DNA from: Candidatus Hydrogenedentota bacterium
GTDB taxonomy: Bacteria > Hydrogenedentota > Hydrogenedentia > Hydrogenedentales > SLHB01
Length of the DNA: 25,601 nucleotides
NCBI GenBank assembly: GCA_007130675.1
Contig: SLSB01000510.1
Coordinates: 1 to 25,601, forward strand
Reading direction: 5' to 3'
Position numbers and translations under genes: made by a program
Part shown: positions 15,754 through 23,650 of the stretch, piece by piece
Layout of the letters: each line of letters starts with the position of its first letter
Position numbering within the stretch: position 1 is the stretch's first letter
The notes under the pieces: model-generated
Told to the model about the DNA's origin: nothing
The model's input: the letters and a program-made list of their open reading frames with translations, nothing else
Database searches by the model: none

Positions 15754-16311
15754 TCAATACCGCGCCCAGTAGCCGTCTACCCACACCCGTTGGCGGCGCG
15801 TTTCGTAACGCCCGGGTATCCAGACGCGTTCCCAGCGCTCTTCCTGCTCGAGCACGAGAATCTCGCGGCCACCGTGAAATTCCCGGCGGTACACCGCAGG
15901 CACCCGCCGCAGGTCCGAGTGCCCGGGAACCCAGACCCTCTGCGAGACCCAGGTCCAATGACCGGGAACCCACCGCGCGGGCGTGCGGTATCGGGTGTGG
16001 ACTCTAGGAGACCGGTAATAGTGGCCATGATGCACGCGCCCCGGACCGGAGATGATGACGCCCCGCCCCGTCGCCACATACGAGTCGCGCGGACCGGGTC
16101 TCGCGACCATGCGCCCAACTTCGTGATGGTACGTGGGCACATCGGGCCGGACATGCACCCCATCGGCCGTGCCAGGGCTGAAATGCTGCGGAGGGAGCCT
16201 GTTATCAGGCGTTTCCGCCCGGTTTTGGGCAAAGACGGGGGTAGCGCCCACAAGTGCAGTCAGGAAAAGGAGTTGAGCAACTCGGAGAAGGTTGATTCTT
16301 GTGCCGTGCAT
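15754..16311 (-). CDS. Secreted WVPG-repeat protein
   Basis: 185 residues with a clear signal peptide: MHGTRINLLRVAQLLFLTAL then a likely cleavage after VFA (28). The mature part is rich in Arg, His, Tyr and Trp. Its C-terminal half has four related short units: RWVPGHW (113-119), VWVPGHS (126-132), VWIPGRYE (163-170) and VWVDGYW (176-182). Such W-x-P-G-x-W/Y units are known from uncharacterised exported bacterial proteins (WXXGXW-repeat type). ATG 16311 is preceded by GGGAGG with good spacing; an in-frame start at 16326 lies upstream of that site. It converges with the zinc-ribbon gene (27-nt gap) and is divergent from the ABC importer. Function unknown; an envelope or surface role is inferred from export and composition. 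Confidence 0.75.
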   Translation of the reverse strand: MHGTRINLLRVAQLLFLTALVGATPVFAQNRAETPDNRLPPQHFSPGTADGVHVRPDVPTYHHEVGRMVARPGPRDSYVATGRGVIISGPGRVHHGHYYRSPRVHTRYRTPARWVPGHWTWVSQRVWVPGHSDLRRVPAVYRREFHGGREILVLEQEERWERVWIPGRYETRRQRVWVDGYWARY

Positions 16312-16575
16312 TGCCTTGCCTCCCATCTAGATCCTTGTAATCCTCTATGCATTATGACGAAAACCGCGAAAAATCATTCACAATGCAGCGGTGCTGCCTG
16401 TGATCACAGGTTCTCGGAATCAATCGGGGGGGGGCGGATTGCATCCGCCAGCGATGCTTGGGCAGGCCGGAATATTCGCCCTCCGTGACACACGCAAGCG
16501 TATCAGAAATCATGAGCGAGATGCTCATGCCACCTCGAAGACCCTGAAGACTTCGAGCACGCGGGTAGAACATCG

Positions 16576-16622
16576 CGAAAAAGCGCAGGCTTTATGCTTG
16601 GCCCGCTTTTTCGGAGCTTTTT
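16576..16622 (+). terminator. Terminator-like hairpin inside the divergent region
   Basis: CGAAAAAGCG (16576-16585) pairs perfectly over 10 bp with CGCTTTTTCG (16604-16613), and TTTTT follows at 16618-16622. A terminator here would be unexpected between two divergent genes unless a transcript starts upstream on the plus strand, which hints at a small RNA in 16390-16622. Confidence 0.5.
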
Positions 16623-16651
16623 GAAAGTCCTGCCGTCAGACGGTAGCATGG

Positions 16652-16707
16652 GTAACCGCAATCTCTCACCACCTCAGGCGCGCCTGAGGTGGTGAGAGAT
16701 GGGTTAC
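16652..16707. repeat. Perfect 40-bp palindrome with outer arms
   Basis: Positions 16661-16700 read identically on both strands: two 20-bp arms meeting at GGCGCGCC with no loop. Flanking GTAACC (16652-16657) and GGTTAC (16702-16707) extend the pairing after a small asymmetric bulge, so the arms span about 26-30 nt each. There is no T-run. It could be a bidirectional hairpin, a protein-binding dyad or a remnant of a mobile palindromic element. Confidence 0.9.
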
Positions 16708-16780
16708 GGAGAAAGCACATGTTCTTTCTGCATACAGATTGTCTTGGGATATTTTGCAGCAGCCTACGGCATTTCCAAAG

Positions 16781-16809
16781 CGCAATCGATTCATGCTGAA
16801 CCGATTGCG
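16781..16809. promoter_or_regulatory. Inverted repeat upstream of the sugar ABC operon (candidate operator)
   Basis: CGCAATCG (16781-16788) and CGATTGCG (16802-16809) form an 8-bp inverted repeat separated by 13 nt, about 63 nt before the binding-protein start. The half-sites resemble the CGCAA/TTGCG-type sites used by LacI-family sugar regulators, but the spacing is wider than usual and no regulator gene is nearby. Confidence 0.4.
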
Positions 16810-16871
16810 TAAGACCAGGATGCTTGCTCCTTAGAAGCTGCGGAATATCCGGGATAACGGAGGTAGGCGCC

Positions 16872-18182
16872 ATGAAGAAACTTGTTCTTTCACCAATTGC
16901 GCTCGTTCTTGCGTTAGCCGGCTGCGGCGGCCCGCATGACGATGCGCTTGTGTTTGCCGTGGGAGGCACCCCTTCCGAACTGCGAGTCTGGCAGGAAATT
17001 GTCGCGGAATTCGAAGCGGAAACCGGCATTCCCGTGCGTATACGCCGCCAGCCGCCGGACAGCACGCAGCAGCTTCAGACGCTCATTGTGTCTCTGGGTT
17101 CGGGGCAGAGGGACCCCGATGTGTTCATGATGGACGTGGCCTGGGTCGGGCTGTTCACGGCATCGGGCTGGTGCCATCCCATCGAAAATGTCGAGACCGA
17201 CGCGTTTTTCGAGCGTGTGCTCGACCTGGTTGACCGCCATGAAGGCGTGCTGATGGCCCTTCCCGTGTACATGGACGGCGGTCTGCTCTATTACCGCACG
17301 GACCTGCTCGAGAAGTACGGCTACGACGGACCGCCGCAAACCTATGACGAATTGATCGAGATGTGCCTGACGGTTCAGGAGGGCGAGCGGACCGAAAACC
17401 CAAGCTTCTTCGGCTATGTCTGGCAGGGCGCCCAATACGAGGGACTGGTGTGCAATTTCCTCGAGTTTGCCGGAAAAGAGGGCGGTTTCCTCGCGCCTTC
17501 GGGGCCTGAGCCGCGCCCGATCATGCTCGATCGCCCCATTAACCGCGAAGCACTCCAGCTTATGCGCGACCTCATCTGGGAATACAAGATCTCGCCGCCA
17601 AGCACATACACCGAGATGAGGGAGGAAGAGGCGCGGATGTTTTTCCAGGAAGGCGACGCGCTTTTCCAACGGAATTGGCCCTATGCGTGGTCGGACCATC
17701 AATCCGAAGGCTCGCCCGTGAGGGGCAAGGTGGGCGTGGCGCGCCTGCCTGCCATGGAAGCCGGACAGGACGTATCCACCCTCGGTGGGTGGCATATCGG
17801 CATCTCGGCGTTCTCGAACAAGCAGGAAGAGGCCCAACAGTTTGTCGCGTACGTTACTTCAAAGGATACGCTCAAGAAGATGGTGCTGGAATTGGGCTGG
17901 AATCCGGGCCGAACCGATTTGTACGACGACGAAGATATCCTCGAGCGGGCGCCCCATTTCCCGCAACTGCGCGAGATCTTCGAGCACGCGAAACCCCGGC
18001 CGCTGGTGCCCTATTACAACCAGCTCTCGTCGATCGCGCAGCAGCGCCTCTCGGCCTGTCTGGCGAATCGTGTCTCGCCTGAAGAGGCGCTGGCCATTGC
18101 CCAGGAAGAGATCGAGACCCTCGTCCGCACGTACGGAGATACGGAGCGCTTGCCCGAGCACGCAAGGGCTGCGGCAGAGTAG
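16872..18182 (+). CDS. Sugar ABC transporter substrate-binding lipoprotein
   Basis: 436 residues of the extracellular solute-binding protein family 1 (MalE/LpqY-like). MKKLVLSPIALVLALAGC is a lipoprotein signal with lipobox LAGC and acylated Cys at 18, so it is membrane-anchored outside the cytoplasm. The mature part starts with LVFAVGGTPSELRVWQEIV and includes the typical family-1 hinge region GGWHIGISAFSNKQEEAQQF. ATG 16872 has GGAGGT about 7 nt upstream. The stop is immediately followed by the ATG of the first permease, so all four transporter genes form one tight operon. Substrate is probably an oligosaccharide or disaccharide; trehalose or maltose would suit the nearby GlgE operon but is not shown. 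Confidence 0.9.
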   Translation: MKKLVLSPIALVLALAGCGGPHDDALVFAVGGTPSELRVWQEIVAEFEAETGIPVRIRRQPPDSTQQLQTLIVSLGSGQRDPDVFMMDVAWVGLFTASGWCHPIENVETDAFFERVLDLVDRHEGVLMALPVYMDGGLLYYRTDLLEKYGYDGPPQTYDELIEMCLTVQEGERTENPSFFGYVWQGAQYEGLVCNFLEFAGKEGGFLAPSGPEPRPIMLDRPINREALQLMRDLIWEYKISPPSTYTEMREEEARMFFQEGDALFQRNWPYAWSDHQSEGSPVRGKVGVARLPAMEAGQDVSTLGGWHIGISAFSNKQEEAQQFVAYVTSKDTLKKMVLELGWNPGRTDLYDDEDILERAPHFPQLREIFEHAKPRPLVPYYNQLSSIAQQRLSACLANRVSPEEALAIAQEEIETLVRTYGDTERLPEHARAAAE

Positions 18183-19070
18183 ATGGCTTCACCGCGCACC
18201 TGGCTGCGAAGCGAATCGGTCCAGGGGGTGGGTTTCCTGTTGCCCACCTTCGTGTTTCTGGGCATATTCGTGTTGCTGCCGGTGGCCGGAACCATGGCCA
18301 TCAGCTTCTTCCGCGACGTGCTCTACCTGCCCCGCGAGTATATCGGCCTGCAGAATTACCGCGTCCTGTTCGCCGATCGGGCCTTCTGGAATTCGGTGCG
18401 GTTCACGGTGCTGTTCACGCTGGTGTCGGTTCCGCTCGAGGTGCTGCTGGCGCTGATCATCGCGCTGGTCATGAACGAAAAGTTTCCGTTTCGCGGCGCA
18501 TTCCGCGCGTGCGTGTTGATCCCCTGGGCGATTCCCGCGGCGGTATCCGGCCGGGTATTCGAACTCGTTTACAACTACAGCTACGGCGCGGCCAACTGGC
18601 TGCTGAGGAGCCTGGGCTTGACCACCGAGCCGGTCAACTGGCTTGGCACGGATTTCGGGGCCTTTGCTGCCGTCGTCGTCGCCGACATGTGGAAAACCAC
18701 GCCCTTCGCCGCGATCATCCTGATCGCTGGACTCTCGTCCATTCCCGAGGATCTCTACGCGCAGGCCAAGGTGGATCGCGCGGGGTATGCGCGGCGTTTC
18801 TTCTCGATCACGTTGCCGCTGCTCTGGCCGGTGCTCGTGGTGGCGCTGTTGTTTCGCACCATCGAGGCGCTGCGTGTGTTCGACGTCATATACGTACTCA
18901 CAGGCGGCGGACCCGGCGGCGCGACAGAATCCGTATCGCTGTTCGCCTACCGGCATTTCTCGACAGGCGACTATGGTTACGGGTCGGCGGCCAGCGTTAT
19001 GCTGTTTCTCATCGCGCTGGCCTTGTCCATCTTCTATGTGCGCCTGGGCGGATTCGGAGGCCGGCGGTGA
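18183..19070 (+). CDS. Sugar ABC transporter permease (MalF/UgpA type)
   Basis: 295 residues with about six membrane helices (first at about 15-42). The EAA loop that docks on the ATPase is visible at about 189-214: EDLYAQAKVDRAGYARRF then ITLPLL. The motif YVLTGGGPGGATESVSLFAY (237-256) is typical of sugar permeases of this class. The ATG follows the TAG of the binding-protein gene with no gap, and the stop overlaps the next start (TGATG). Together with the next gene it forms the inner-membrane channel of the importer. Confidence 0.92.
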   Translation: MASPRTWLRSESVQGVGFLLPTFVFLGIFVLLPVAGTMAISFFRDVLYLPREYIGLQNYRVLFADRAFWNSVRFTVLFTLVSVPLEVLLALIIALVMNEKFPFRGAFRACVLIPWAIPAAVSGRVFELVYNYSYGAANWLLRSLGLTTEPVNWLGTDFGAFAAVVVADMWKTTPFAAIILIAGLSSIPEDLYAQAKVDRAGYARRFFSITLPLLWPVLVVALLFRTIEALRVFDVIYVLTGGGPGGATESVSLFAYRHFSTGDYGYGSAASVMLFLIALALSIFYVRLGGFGGRR

Positions 19071-19900
19071 TGCGCGAGGAAGTACAAAAGCGAATCCTGC
19101 TGATTACCGGCATTGTCTCTACCGTCGTGTTTTGCCTCACGCCGTTCTTCTACATGGTGCTGACAGGCCTGAACCGGCATCCCGATTTTCTGCGCGCAAC
19201 CAAGACCCTCGATCTCACCCTCGAACACTTTCACACGATTATCTTCTCACCTGACGTGCATTTTCTCGCCTACATGCGCAACAGCATTCTCATCTCGGCG
19301 ATGACCGCCGCAATCACGGTGTTCATTGCCTCGCTGGCAGCCTATGCCCTCACGCGGCTGGAATTGCCACTGCGAAGGTTTATTATGGTGGCTGTGCTGG
19401 CTGTCTCGATGTTCCCGCCCGTGTCGCTGGTAAGCTACCTGTTCAGGTTCATGAGCGCGCTGGGATGGATCAACACCTACCAGGCCTTGGTCTTGCCCTA
19501 TGTGTCGTGGACCCTCCCCCTGTCGCTCTGGATTCTCGTGAGTTATTTCGAGCAAGTCCCCCGCGAACTGGACAAAGCGGGCATTATCGACGGCGCATCG
19601 CGCCTTCAAATCCTGCTCAAAATCATCTTTCCCGTCGCCGCGCCGGGAATCTTCTCGACGGCCCTGCTGGCATTCATCTTCGCGTTTAACGAGTTTCTCT
19701 TTGCACTGATGCTGACCACCGACCAGGCAGCCCGCACCATCCCCGTGGGCATTGCCCTGTTCCAGGGACTGCACGGCCAGATTCCCTGGGGCGAGATCAT
19801 GGCAGCCGCCACGGTGACAACCATCCCCGTGGTGATCTTGACGCTCATCTTCCAACGGCGAATCATTCAGGGGTTGACTCGGGGAGCTGTAAAGGAATGA
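19070..19900 (+). CDS. Sugar ABC transporter permease (MalG/UgpE type)
   Basis: 276 residues, about six membrane helices. The EAA loop lies at about 165-192 (RELDKAGIIDGASRLQILLK), followed by the hallmark FIFAFNEFLFALMLT segment of MalG-type permeases. I chose ATG 19070, one base into the previous stop (TGATG), with GGAGG about 10 nt upstream; the same frame is open much further upstream, but that part is a shadow of the preceding permease. The stop overlaps the ATPase start by 4 nt (ATGA). Second half of the transmembrane channel. Confidence 0.92.
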   Translation: MREEVQKRILLITGIVSTVVFCLTPFFYMVLTGLNRHPDFLRATKTLDLTLEHFHTIIFSPDVHFLAYMRNSILISAMTAAITVFIASLAAYALTRLELPLRRFIMVAVLAVSMFPPVSLVSYLFRFMSALGWINTYQALVLPYVSWTLPLSLWILVSYFEQVPRELDKAGIIDGASRLQILLKIIFPVAAPGIFSTALLAFIFAFNEFLFALMLTTDQAARTIPVGIALFQGLHGQIPWGEIMAAATVTTIPVVILTLIFQRRIIQGLTRGAVKE

Positions 19901-20994
19901 AGCTTACATTACGCAATCTCACGAAACGCTTTCACCGGGTGCGCGGCGGGGTGCAAGCCGTTCACGACGTATCCCTCGAGGTCGACGACGGCGAATTCTT
20001 CGTGCTGCTTGGGCCGTCGGGCTGCGGTAAATCCACGATCTTGAATCTGGTGGCCGGACTCGAAAAACCAACCTCGGGCGAAATCCTGTTCGACGGAAAG
20101 ACCGTCGCCGCGCCCGGTAGACGCCTGTTTATACCCACCAAAGAGCGCGACGTCGCCATGGTCTTCCAGAGCTATGCCCTCTATCCCCACATGCGCGTGT
20201 TCGACAATATCGCCTTTCCCCTCAAGATTGCCAAAGAAGACAAGAAGACCATCGAGGAAGCCGTGCACAAGACCGCCGCAATGCTCGGGATCGAGGAGCT
20301 CCTGGACCGCAAGCCCGGCGAATTGTCCGGCGGACAGCGTCAGCGCGTGGCGATCTCGCGCGCCCTTGTGCGCCGTCCCAAGATATTTCTGCTTGACGAG
20401 CCGCTGTCCAACCTCGATGCGCAACTTCGCACGGCCATGCGCGCCGAACTCAAACAGCTTCAGCATGAGATTGGCGTAACCACGCTATACGTCACCCACG
20501 ACCAGGTCGAGGCGCTGACCATGGGGGATCGCGTCGCGTTGCTGCGCGACGGTGAGCTGGTGCAGGTCGACGCGCCGCTCGATCTCTACGACCATCCCAA
20601 GAGCCCGTTTGCCGCGCAATTCATGGGCGCGCCGCCCATGAATCTGCTCGAGGGCCAACTGTCACGCGCGGGCGATGCGGTCACTGTTTCATTCGAACAG
20701 GTTTCCTACACCCTGCCAAACCCGGAGACCGTCGGCGCCGAAGGTGTTGCCGAAGGCCCCATACTCCTCGGCATCCGGCCGCAGCACATCGCTCTGTCTG
20801 GCAAAAGCGGCGAAGGCCTGCAAGGCCAGGTCAAAACCGTCGAACCCCTGGGCCGCGAAGTGCTGTATCACGTCGACGTCTCGGGGCACGGTATTCTCGT
20901 GCTCCGCGAGCATGAAGACTTCCGCCGCGGCGATGCCGTCACTCTTACCTTCGACCCGCAACGCATCCGCGTTTACCGGAACGCGGAGAGCTGA
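19897..20994 (+). CDS. Sugar ABC transporter ATP-binding protein (MalK/UgpC/MsmK type)
   Basis: 365 residues. The nucleotide-binding domain has Walker A GPSGCGKST (39-47), Q-loop Q91 in VFQSYALYPHM, signature LSGGQRQRVAISRA (143-156), Walker B IFLLDEPLSNLDA (163-175) and switch H201 in YVTHDQVEA. The C-terminal third is an OB/TOBE regulatory domain (GIRPQHIAL and following), as in ATPases that power sugar importers. It overlaps the second permease by 4 nt. Its 3' end overlaps by about 22 nt the end of a degraded four-helix-bundle gene on the opposite strand. ATPases of this type are sometimes shared between several sugar importers in one cell. Confidence 0.95.
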   Translation: MKLTLRNLTKRFHRVRGGVQAVHDVSLEVDDGEFFVLLGPSGCGKSTILNLVAGLEKPTSGEILFDGKTVAAPGRRLFIPTKERDVAMVFQSYALYPHMRVFDNIAFPLKIAKEDKKTIEEAVHKTAAMLGIEELLDRKPGELSGGQRQRVAISRALVRRPKIFLLDEPLSNLDAQLRTAMRAELKQLQHEIGVTTLYVTHDQVEALTMGDRVALLRDGELVQVDAPLDLYDHPKSPFAAQFMGAPPMNLLEGQLSRAGDAVTVSFEQVSYTLPNPETVGAEGVAEGPILLGIRPQHIALSGKSGEGLQGQVKTVEPLGREVLYHVDVSGHGILVLREHEDFRRGDAVTLTFDPQRIRVYRNAES

Positions 20995-21542
20995 AGAGCG
21001 TTGCGGAGTAACCTTGAGCCCACACGCGAAGAGCCGTTAATGCTTGCTTCTTGAGCGGCACGAACATCGTCGATGCGCTTCTGTTGCGCAGCAGCGGCTT
21101 GGCGTTGCGGACGTGCGTACTTCTCGCCCCGACAGTCTGTCTGCTGCAGATGCGCGATGAAGTCGAGAGCATGCCGCTGACACGGCGAACGCAGTCCAGA
21201 GTTCGCACATAGTCGGATTCGCCTATGCAATCTTGGTCACGTGCTACCTGCAGTTGCGTCCGAACCTCGCCGCTCGAACCCTTTGCGATATACAGGAACT
21301 GGACAAGCTCGCTTCTTGTCCCCCGTTCGAAACCTTCGGCAATGCTGGACATGATAGAAACGGCGGCGCGTCGAATCTGGCTGACCAGGTCCCGGTCACC
21401 CTGCCAGGAGCCTTGACGTGTCTGCGCGTAGACATCGCTTGTCAATTCGCGCGCCCGCTGATACACGTTCAGCTCTTCGAACGATATCCCGCGCCTTGGC
21501 GTTTGCCCTTCTTCAAGCCGATTCCCCCCTTATCCCATTCAT
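20973..21542 (-). pseudogene. Four-helix-bundle protein (23S rRNA-intervening family), frameshifted
   Basis: The family is small, widespread and of unknown function. Its core is clear on the minus strand: ISFEELNVYQRARELTSDVY, QIRRAAVSIMSSIAEGFERG, FLYIAKGSSGEVRTQLQVA. Two breaks are visible. First, this frame has no ATG; ATG 21542 would join it only if the six-C run at 21524-21529 (six G on the coding strand) lost one base. Second, at about 21164 the frame changes: after VSGMLS the expected DFIAHLQQTD lies one frame over, which a single missing G would explain. The continuation GEKYARPQRQAAAAQQKRID is the usual C-terminal tail and ends at TAA 20973. GTG 21466 could start a shorter product. 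Either a true pseudogene or two sequence errors. Confidence 0.75.
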
Positions 21543-21613
21543 CGAGACAAGGCAACCCCACATCTTCCCACCCTTCTCACCCTTCATACTTACATCGGGG
21601 CGCCTGCCTCGCC

Positions 21614-22900
21614 TCACGCCAATTTGGGCATCTCGAAGCCTTCACGATACGCATCGCGGCCGAGCAGGGCGTTGGCTTCGGTGTCATCGCCGAAGGTCTC
21701 GGTCTCGGGGTCGAAGGTAACGTCGCGGCCAAGCCGGTACGCGATGTTGCCGAGATGGCAAAACGCCGCGCTGATGTGGCCGTCAACGGGCTTGGCACGG
21801 ATGATATCCTGATTGCGTGTGCGCACGGCCTCGAAGAAGTTGTCGATATGCAGCAACATCATGTTGCCGTCTTCGGGAGGATCCTCATCGGGAATGACCT
21901 CGCCGTTCGAATCGTAGCAGGTCGTGCCGACGGAATACCCGTTCGAGCCGTAGAACAGGTTGCCGCCGCCAATGCCGCCCTCCCTGTTCGTATAGCGCCC
22001 CCGGATTTCGCAAGTAAACAGCGTGCCGTCGGCAAAGGTCGCCGAAGTTACCTGCACATTGGGGGTCTCGGCACTGTCTTCATAACCGTACCGTCCGCCA
22101 TGGCTCGCGATATGCACGGGCAGGCCTTTACCGAGCACCCAGTTGGTGATGTCGGTGTAATGCACGCCATTGTTGCCGAACTCGCCGTTGCCGTAATGCC
22201 AGAACCAGTGCCAGTCATAATGCACGTATTTCCGCGAGAAAGGCCGCTCGGTCGCGGGACCCTGCCAGAGCGTCCAGTCCAGGGTTTCCGGCGGGTCTTC
22301 GTCAGGGTGAAACGGCACCGGCGGCCGCGTACTGAAATGGATCACCCGCGCCGCATAGATATCGCCGATGACTCCCGCCCGGAGACGCTCGACCGTCCGC
22401 TGCCACTGTGGTTCGGATCGGCGCTGGGTGCCGACCTGCACAATCCGGCCCGTTTGCTCGGCGGCTGCGATGAGTTGCCGGCCTTCCCAAACCGAGTACG
22501 ACGCGGGTTTTTCGACAAAGACATCTTTCCCCGCCTGGCACGCCCACACAGCCCCGAGCGCGTGCCAGTGATTCGGCGTCGAGATGAACACCGCATCGAT
22601 TTCGTCGTCATCGAGCAAATCACGCTGATCGCGATAGGTCTTGACCGGTCTATCCATATTCTGTTGGAAAGCCGCGGCCCGTTCTTCAAGGACGTCCGCG
22701 TCAACGTCGCAAATCGCCGCCACCTCGACACCGTCGACCCTGGAAAGCGTTCTCATGAGGAAATCACCACGGCCCCGCATCCCCACGACGCCCACGCGGA
22801 TGCGATCGTTGGCGCCATAGACCTGTCCCCGCGCCAGTGTGCCCGCTGCCACTACTGCCGAGGCCGAGGCGCCCAAGAATTGTCTGCGTCCCATGCGCAT
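21614..22900 (-). CDS. Gfo/Idh/MocA family oxidoreductase with Tat signal
   Basis: 428 residues. The N-terminus GRRQFLGASASAVVAAGTLA (4-23) is a twin-arginine signal (R5, R6), so the protein is exported folded with its cofactor. The NAD(P)-binding Rossmann fold begins at RIRVGVVGMRGRGDF (33-47); EKP (130-132) and the later GNNGVHYTDITNWV are family landmarks. Members oxidise sugars or, in GH109-like branches, use NAD in glycoside cleavage; this sequence does not tell which. I chose ATG 22900 because AGGAGG lies about 9 nt upstream; ATG 22921 lies before that site and ATG 22894 is possible. It follows the TrmH-type gene by 27 nt on the same strand. Expanded exported sets of these proteins are typical of Planctomycetota-like bacteria. 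Confidence 0.9.
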   Translation of the reverse strand: MRMGRRQFLGASASAVVAAGTLARGQVYGANDRIRVGVVGMRGRGDFLMRTLSRVDGVEVAAICDVDADVLEERAAAFQQNMDRPVKTYRDQRDLLDDDEIDAVFISTPNHWHALGAVWACQAGKDVFVEKPASYSVWEGRQLIAAAEQTGRIVQVGTQRRSEPQWQRTVERLRAGVIGDIYAARVIHFSTRPPVPFHPDEDPPETLDWTLWQGPATERPFSRKYVHYDWHWFWHYGNGEFGNNGVHYTDITNWVLGKGLPVHIASHGGRYGYEDSAETPNVQVTSATFADGTLFTCEIRGRYTNREGGIGGGNLFYGSNGYSVGTTCYDSNGEVIPDEDPPEDGNMMLLHIDNFFEAVRTRNQDIIRAKPVDGHISAAFCHLGNIAYRLGRDVTFDPETETFGDDTEANALLGRDAYREGFEMPKLA

Positions 22901-22927
22901 AGTCACTGTCCTCCTGTTCATGCTTTC

Positions 22928-23641
22928 TTAACGCTGCTGGCGTGATTGCAGCAAGATCTGGTCGGCCGCGTCGAGGCTGCGCCGATAGTACACTGCCTGC
23001 AATCGTACCATCTCGACAGGGCCGAGATCACTGTGCCTGCCCAGCCGCGCCAGACGGTCGCGATAGACGTGATAGAGCGTAAGCGCCGCCGCCACGGAAA
23101 TGTTGTAGCTTTGCGTAAACCCGAGCATGGGCAACCGGATGCACGTGTCGGCCGTCTCGGCCAGTTCGGGCGTGATGCCCTCGTGTTCGTTGCCGAAAAA
23201 GATTGCTGTCGGCACATCGAATGCCACCTCGTCAATCAAACGGCCCGTCTCGGCATGCGTCGCGACAATACGGTAGCCCAGATTCCGCAAATGCCCCACA
23301 CAAGCCCCGGTGGCCTCCCATCGCTGAATATCCAGCCATTTCTCGGCCCCCTGGCTGACGCGGTTGGCTTTCTTGAACTTGGCCATGAGCTCGATGACAT
23401 GCGCGGCCTGGCAGCCGAGCGCTTCGGCGGAACGAAGCACCGCATTGACGTTGCCAAAATCGTACAGACCCTCCAGAACCGGCACGACGGCATACGTGCG
23501 GCTGGCTACAACCTCGTGGATGCGGCGTTTGCGCGCCTCCGTCAGATGGGGACCAAGCACGCGCAGAATCTCTTCAGCGGAAAACCGCTCACCGTCAATC
23601 TCGAACGGCTCGGTATGCGGACAAAGCGGCGGATTCACCAT
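22928..23641 (-). CDS. TrmH/SpoU-family RNA 2'-O-methyltransferase
   Basis: 237 residues, close to the 229 of E. coli TrmH, which methylates the ribose of G18 in tRNA using S-adenosylmethionine. The three SPOUT motifs are intact: NVNAVLRSAEALG (64-76, with catalytic-type Arg70), IFFGNEHEGI (147-156) and IRLPMLGFTQSYNISVAAAL (168-187), the knotted cofactor site. An N-terminal extension of about 35 residues precedes the RKRRIHEVVASR region. ATG 23641 has GAGGAG upstream, overlapping the stop of the TauE-type gene (9-nt gap). The exact RNA target cannot be assigned from sequence; tRNA G18 is the most likely. Confidence 0.88.
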   Translation of the reverse strand: MVNPPLCPHTEPFEIDGERFSAEEILRVLGPHLTEARKRRIHEVVASRTYAVVPVLEGLYDFGNVNAVLRSAEALGCQAAHVIELMAKFKKANRVSQGAEKWLDIQRWEATGACVGHLRNLGYRIVATHAETGRLIDEVAFDVPTAIFFGNEHEGITPELAETADTCIRLPMLGFTQSYNISVAAALTLYHVYRDRLARLGRHSDLGPVEMVRLQAVYYRRSLDAADQILLQSRQQR

Positions 23642-23650
23642 GACGTCTCC

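Larger units (their letters stand above)
16312..16871. other. Palindrome-rich divergent intergenic region
   Basis: 560 nt between the WVPG-repeat gene and the ABC importer with no convincing protein gene on either strand. Inverted repeats in order: CCTGTGATCACAGG (16397-16410); GGCGGAT/ATCCGCC (16433-16449, 3-nt loop); CATGAGC/GCTCATG (16511-16529); CTCGAAG/CTTCGAG (16534-16557); a 10-bp stem (16576-16613) followed by TTTTT; CCGT/ACGG (16633-16643); the 40-bp perfect palindrome (16661-16700); AGAAAG/CTTTCT (16710-16729); and CGCAATCG/CGATTGCG (16781-16809). A small structured RNA or several regulatory sites could be here; I cannot define transcript ends. Confidence 0.65.

Noticed and set aside
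16397..16410. CCTGTGATCACAGG as a CRP-type site
   Set aside because: CRP needs a 6-nt gap between TGTGA and TCACA; here there is none. It remains only an unexplained palindrome.
16391..16624. 77-codon plus-strand open frame in the palindrome-rich region
   Set aside because: No ribosome binding site, no recognisable composition or domain, and it crosses several hairpins.
16914..17837. 307-codon open frame antisense to the sugar-binding protein
   Set aside because: The sense gene is a well-formed lipoprotein with operon partners; the antisense product has no recognisable domain.
21233..22945. 570-codon plus-strand open frame across the Gfo/Idh/MocA gene
   Set aside because: It is the complement of a clearly coding minus-strand gene and of the four-helix-bundle gene; no domain, signal or ribosome binding site.
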